From positions 1 to 54,402 of the forward strand of contig RDXY01000011.1 of NCBI GenBank assembly GCA_004293045.1: a DNA stretch of 54,402 nt, in the 5' to 3' direction. Shown in pieces: positions 52,991 through 54,402 of this stretch (its first letter is position 1; every line of letters starts with the position of its first letter). The notes beneath the pieces are model-generated. The model was not told the DNA's origin and made no database searches. It saw only the letters and a list, made by a program, of their open reading frames with translations. The position numbers were made by a program, and so were the translations under genes. This DNA comes from Flavobacteriia bacterium. Lineage in GTDB: Bacteria; Bacteroidota; Bacteroidia; Flavobacteriales; Flavobacteriaceae.

Positions 52991-54034
52991 ATGAAAAAAA
53001 TTATTTTGTACATCAGTATCGCATTACTAACATTGGTAAATAAAGTGTGCGCACAGGAAAAAACATTTGAACAAAAAGCAAAAGAAATTGCTGTTCAAAT
53101 AAAAACTATTGCCGAAGAAGAAAAAAGAGCCTTAAAAGCTGAGGTAGAAGCTCTTGACAAAGCAGTAGAATTAGGTAAAATGACTAAAGAAGCAGCGGCA
53201 ACTTCAAAAGCAAAAATTGCAGAAGAACGTGCAAAAAATATAGAAACTAAAATTGCTGCACAAGAAAAAGCATTACGAGATTTAGTAAATGGTAATGTAA
53301 ATGAGGAAGAATCAAATGATAGTTTGAAGAAAAACAGCTTTGCTATTCCTGGAGGTTTTAAAAGTAAAAACTATGACAAAAATAAATCCGAAAACAGAAC
53401 CACAAGTCAAGCAGTATTCGCAGGAGGTTATAACAACTTAGTAACTGATGGTGCTGTAGCCAATTCTCAATTTGGTTATGGACGTTCTGGATTTTACGAA
53501 TGGGGTGTAACTTGGAACACGCGTTTATCAAACAACAGTAATTTAGTGCATTTAAAATACGGAGCTGGATTTATGTACAACCAACTGCACGCCACAGATA
53601 ATAGAGTTTTTGCAGACATCAATAATCAAACTGTTTTGGTAGATGCTGGTGTGGAAACAAAAGCCAAAAGAACCTATTTTAAAAACGTATACTTTGTAGT
53701 ACCAATGCATTTAGAATTTGATTTTTCAAAAACTAAAATGGTGGATGACAAAAAAGTATTCAAATCGCACACAGGAGCGCGTTTTGGAATAGGTGGTTTT
53801 GTGGGTGTAAATACCAATTCTAAACAATTTATTGAATACGAACAAAATGGCTATAAATTTAAAGAAAAACAAAAAGGGGATTTCAATGTTAACGACTTTA
53901 CTTATGGTGTAAGTACTTACATCGGTTACAAACAAACTTCACTATATTTAAAATACGACTTAAACCCAATTTTTAAAAATAATCCAGTAGATCAAAACAA
54001 CATTTCATTAGGTATTCGTTTTGATTGGAATTAA
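52991..54034 (+). CDS. Exported protein with coiled-coil N-terminus and beta-barrel-like C-terminus
   Basis: The 347-residue protein starts with a signal peptide (IILYISIALLTLVNKVCAQ). Residues about 25-95 are a Lys/Glu/Ala-rich helix with coiled-coil character (EEEKRALKAEVEALDKAVEL). From about residue 135 there are alternating strands with Gly and aromatic residues (AVFAGGYNNLV, VHLKYGAGFMYNQLH, RFGIGGFVGVNT, STYIGYKQTSLYLKYDL), ending SLGIRFDWN with an aromatic near the end as in outer-membrane barrels. I do not know a named family. It is 102 bases after the anti-sigma-like gene and may belong to the same unit, either as target or as outer-membrane sensor. Confidence 0.8.
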   Translation: MKKIILYISIALLTLVNKVCAQEKTFEQKAKEIAVQIKTIAEEEKRALKAEVEALDKAVELGKMTKEAAATSKAKIAEERAKNIETKIAAQEKALRDLVNGNVNEEESNDSLKKNSFAIPGGFKSKNYDKNKSENRTTSQAVFAGGYNNLVTDGAVANSQFGYGRSGFYEWGVTWNTRLSNNSNLVHLKYGAGFMYNQLHATDNRVFADINNQTVLVDAGVETKAKRTYFKNVYFVVPMHLEFDFSKTKMVDDKKVFKSHTGARFGIGGFVGVNTNSKQFIEYEQNGYKFKEKQKGDFNVNDFTYGVSTYIGYKQTSLYLKYDLNPIFKNNPVDQNNISLGIRFDWN

Positions 54035-54072
54035 AAAAAGTATTATATTTGAGTTATAAAAATGCTTTTTTC

Positions 54073-54107
54073 AAAACCTACAAGGAAATTTCTTGTAGGT
54101 TTTTTTC
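54073..54107 (+). terminator. Rho-independent terminator after the beta-barrel-like gene
   Basis: AAAACCTACAAG at 54073-54084 pairs with CTTGTAGGTTTT at 54092-54103, followed by T residues; it separates the sigma-factor unit from dnaG. Confidence 0.9.
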
Positions 54108-54183
54108 TTTTAATTTAATAATGTGTATTTTTACGAACTTTGAATTTTCAAATTACCTCATTTTCAAATTATCGCAATACATT

Positions 54184-54402
54184 TTGATATCTAAAGAAAC
54201 CATAGAAAAAGTATTTGACCAAGCTCGTGTAGAGGAAGTCATTGGTGATTTCGTACAACTCAAACGTTCCGGAAGTAATATGAAAGGACTTTCGCCGTTT
54301 GTGAACGAAAAATCGCCATCTTTTATGGTGTCACCAGTGAAACAAATTTGGAAAGATTTTAGTTCAGGGAAAGGCGGAAATTCGGTTACTTTCTTAATGG
54401 AA
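54184..54402 (+). CDS. dnaG: DNA primase, N-terminal part (3' end cut by window), zinc ligands missing
   Basis: The 73 visible codons match the start of bacterial primase: ISKETIEKVFDQARVEEVIG, DFVQLKRSGSN, KGLSPFVNEKSPSF and VSPVKQIWKDFSSGKGG. This is the region of the CHC2 zinc-binding domain that recognises template DNA, yet the four ligands are replaced: the usual CPFH reads SPFV and the usual CxxC reads DFSS. The start is probably TTG at 54184, giving the conserved N-terminus MISKETI; an in-frame ATG at 54121 would add 21 residues without family resemblance. It is separated from the upstream unit by a terminator. Confidence 0.9.
   Translation, partial: MISKETIEKVFDQARVEEVIGDFVQLKRSGSNMKGLSPFVNEKSPSFMVSPVKQIWKDFSSGKGGNSVTFLME

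Noticed and set aside
54121..54183. ATG at 54121 as the dnaG start
   Set aside because: It is in frame and open, but the 21 extra residues do not resemble primase N-termini and the conserved start coincides with TTG at 54184.
1..54402. Search for CRISPR arrays, insertion sequences, integrases and toxin-antitoxin pairs
   Set aside because: No spaced identical repeats of CRISPR size, no transposase or integrase motifs and no terminal inverted repeats with target duplications were seen; the window is mainly core genome.

Overview
The window reads as a chromosomal segment of a low-GC member of the Flavobacteriaceae (Bacteroidota), close to Flavobacterium. The evidence is consistent: promoters of the TTG-N19-21-TAnnTTTG type, no Shine-Dalgarno pattern, a short primary sigma factor without region 1.1, long Bacteroidota-style FtsZ and MraY, DUF5916 and DUF6702 proteins, and AT-rich intergenic inverted repeats. 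I see no insertion sequence, prophage, CRISPR array or transfer boundary. Most of the window is core genome with three accessory pockets.

Layout. 1-837 is the 3' part of a DASH-type cryptochrome/photolyase gene. 936-5393 carries rpsO, pnp, rpoD and rpe, each followed by a clear hairpin. 5444-16021 is a galactan/galactose utilisation locus: a divergent GntR-type regulator with an operator over both promoters, then galM, two GH53 endo-galactanase lipoproteins, a GH2 beta-galactosidase, galK, galT and a sodium/sugar symporter. Together they would cut beta-1,4-galactan outside or in the periplasm, release galactose, import it and feed it into the Leloir pathway; galE and a SusC/SusD pair are absent from the window. 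A tRNA-Arg(UCG) and a 9-10 nt periodic repeat array follow.

16368-32829 (minus strand) is the dcw cell-wall and division cluster, transcribed mraZ-rsmH-ftsL-ftsI-murE-mraY-murD-ftsW-murG-murC-ftsQ-ftsA-ftsZ with yqeY behind a terminator. Genes overlap or nearly touch, so one long transcript from the mraZ promoter is likely. That promoter carries four GTGGTA repeats that look like an MraZ operator. MurE has the DNPR motif of meso-diaminopimelate ligases, and two L,D-transpeptidase genes lie further on, so the window covers much of peptidoglycan synthesis and remodelling.

33159-54402 is mixed: alpha/beta hydrolase, engB, gpmI, a DUF5916 outer-membrane protein, two convergent L,D-transpeptidases, a GNAT acetyltransferase, two identical tRNA-Gly(UCC), peptidase E, an envelope trio (carboxypeptidase-regulatory-like protein, DUF6702, M1 metallopeptidase), tatA, a PAP2 phosphatase, an O-methyltransferase, rlmN, an orphan lipoprotein, a polyprenyl synthetase, an ECF sigma/anti-sigma-like/beta-barrel trio, and the 5' end of dnaG. 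The strongest points for follow-up are the DnaG N-terminus without any zinc ligand, the MraZ-type operator, the galactan-locus operator, several non-ATG starts, and the 9-nt periodic array.
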